A stretch of DNA of 64,000 nt, from positions 1 through 64,000 of the forward strand of contig CAWUSA010000017.1 of assembly GCA_963925545.1 (NCBI GenBank). The letters are read 5' to 3'. The DNA comes from TMED14 sp963925545. Lineage in GTDB: Bacteria; Bacteroidota; Bacteroidia; Flavobacteriales; Schleiferiaceae. The notes under the pieces were generated by a model. It did no database searches. It saw nothing but the letters and a program-made list of their open reading frames with translations, and had not been told where the DNA came from. Positions 63,774 through 64,000 of this stretch are shown here, piece by piece; within the stretch, counting starts at the first letter, position 1; each line of letters opens with the position of its first letter. The position numbers and the translations under genes are program-made.

Positions 63774-63920
63774 TGTTGCTGTGTAAAGAGTTAATAACAG
63801 TCGTTGTTGGATTGTTGCTCTGTTATGATTCGGGACTTGTGTCAGGAATCCTTCACGACCGAAATTACAAAATTAGCTTTCAAGCTGGCTCGTCATAGTG
63901 GGACATCTGACGGATACCCA

Positions 63921-63970
63921 AGTGAGTCACAAATTCCGTAATCTTGCACTTAAGTCAAACAAGACTCACT
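63921..63970. promoter_or_regulatory. Inverted repeat upstream of right-edge gene
   Basis: AGTGAGTC at 63921-63928 and GACTCACT at 63963-63970 are exact 8-base inverted repeats 34 bases apart, ending 9 bases before the ATG at 63980. It could be a regulator site or leader stem. Chance is possible. Confidence 0.3.
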
Positions 63971-63979
63971 AAGGATATT

Positions 63980-64000
63980 ATGTCAGATAAGCCAGGACCA
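63980..64000 (+). CDS. Start of a gene leaving the window (seven codons)
   Basis: ATG at 63980 opens MSDKPGP before the sequence ends. AAGGAT lies 7 bases upstream, a possible ribosome binding site. The product cannot be identified. Confidence 0.35.

Overview
The window looks like a chromosomal segment of a marine-type member of the Bacteroidota, most likely order Flavobacteriales. Evidence includes secreted proteins with type IX secretion (T9SS) C-terminal sorting domains, the order bamD-rpoZ-coaBC-porD-recN with the Bacteroidota-type omega subunit and DUF4835/PorD, a DUF6702 + M1 peptidase pair, and dnaA followed by a low-molecular-weight phosphatase. Housekeeping genes are of middling GC. 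Several patches (about 19.4-20.8, 22.2-24.0, 42.3-43.3, 55.9-56.9 and 60.5-64.0 kb) are visibly richer in A+T, which suggests later acquisition or a different history. No rRNA, tRNA, CRISPR array or insertion sequence was recognised, and no gene-free gap exceeds 300 bases.

Layout. 1-6.8 kb (minus): two GH92 glycosidases flanking a CotH-like secreted kinase with lamin-tail and T9SS domains. 6.8-16.9 kb (minus): SurA-like isomerase, ParA without ParB, lipoprotein, M1 peptidase, DUF6702, monomeric isocitrate dehydrogenase, PqqB-like hydrolase, and a DEAD-box helicase that appears to start at ATT. 17.1-20.8 kb: two T9SS cargo proteins and, divergently, a tandem pair of degenerate Crp-like regulators. 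20.8-26.1 kb (minus): mnmE, an AT-rich SDR + ctlX block, a truncated rsmI-like methyltransferase, LMW phosphatase and dnaA, with a possible oriC or dnaA control region at 26.1-26.3 kb.

26.3-41.4 kb is mostly plus-strand core metabolism and envelope biogenesis: ribD, prmC, ligA, DUF6913, dapA, bamD, rpoZ, coaBC, porD, recN, fabI, and then prfC on the minus strand. 41.4-49.0 kb: idi-queD, an AT-rich SPFH gene, a conserved unknown, a PhnP-like hydrolase, and a tightly overlapped minus-strand operon of ABC ATPase, permease, DUF3299-like protein and a dihydroorotase homologue without its metal ligands. 49.1-58.2 kb: a cysteine-repeat exported protein, ffh-folD-queE, a Rel/Spo enzyme with fumarylacetoacetase, an SDR and glyA. 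58.5-64 kb: arsC with an aquaglyceroporin, rluF, a tiny basic protein, rlmF with a VF530 protein and a CoA-binding protein, a DHFR-like reductase, an HMA-MauE fusion and the first codons of a gene leaving the window.

Functional links: QueD and QueE belong to 7-deazaguanine (queuosine) synthesis. MnmE, RluF, RlmF and the damaged RsmI-like gene are RNA modification enzymes. BamD and PorD serve outer membrane assembly and T9SS, which would export the CotH, esterase-like and orphan CTD proteins. The most unusual items are the ATT-start helicase, the rsmI truncation beside an AT-rich block, the Cys-rich 11-residue repeat protein, the twin Crp-like regulators and the GH92-CotH-GH92 operon. I saw no clear wholly new defence or mobile system.
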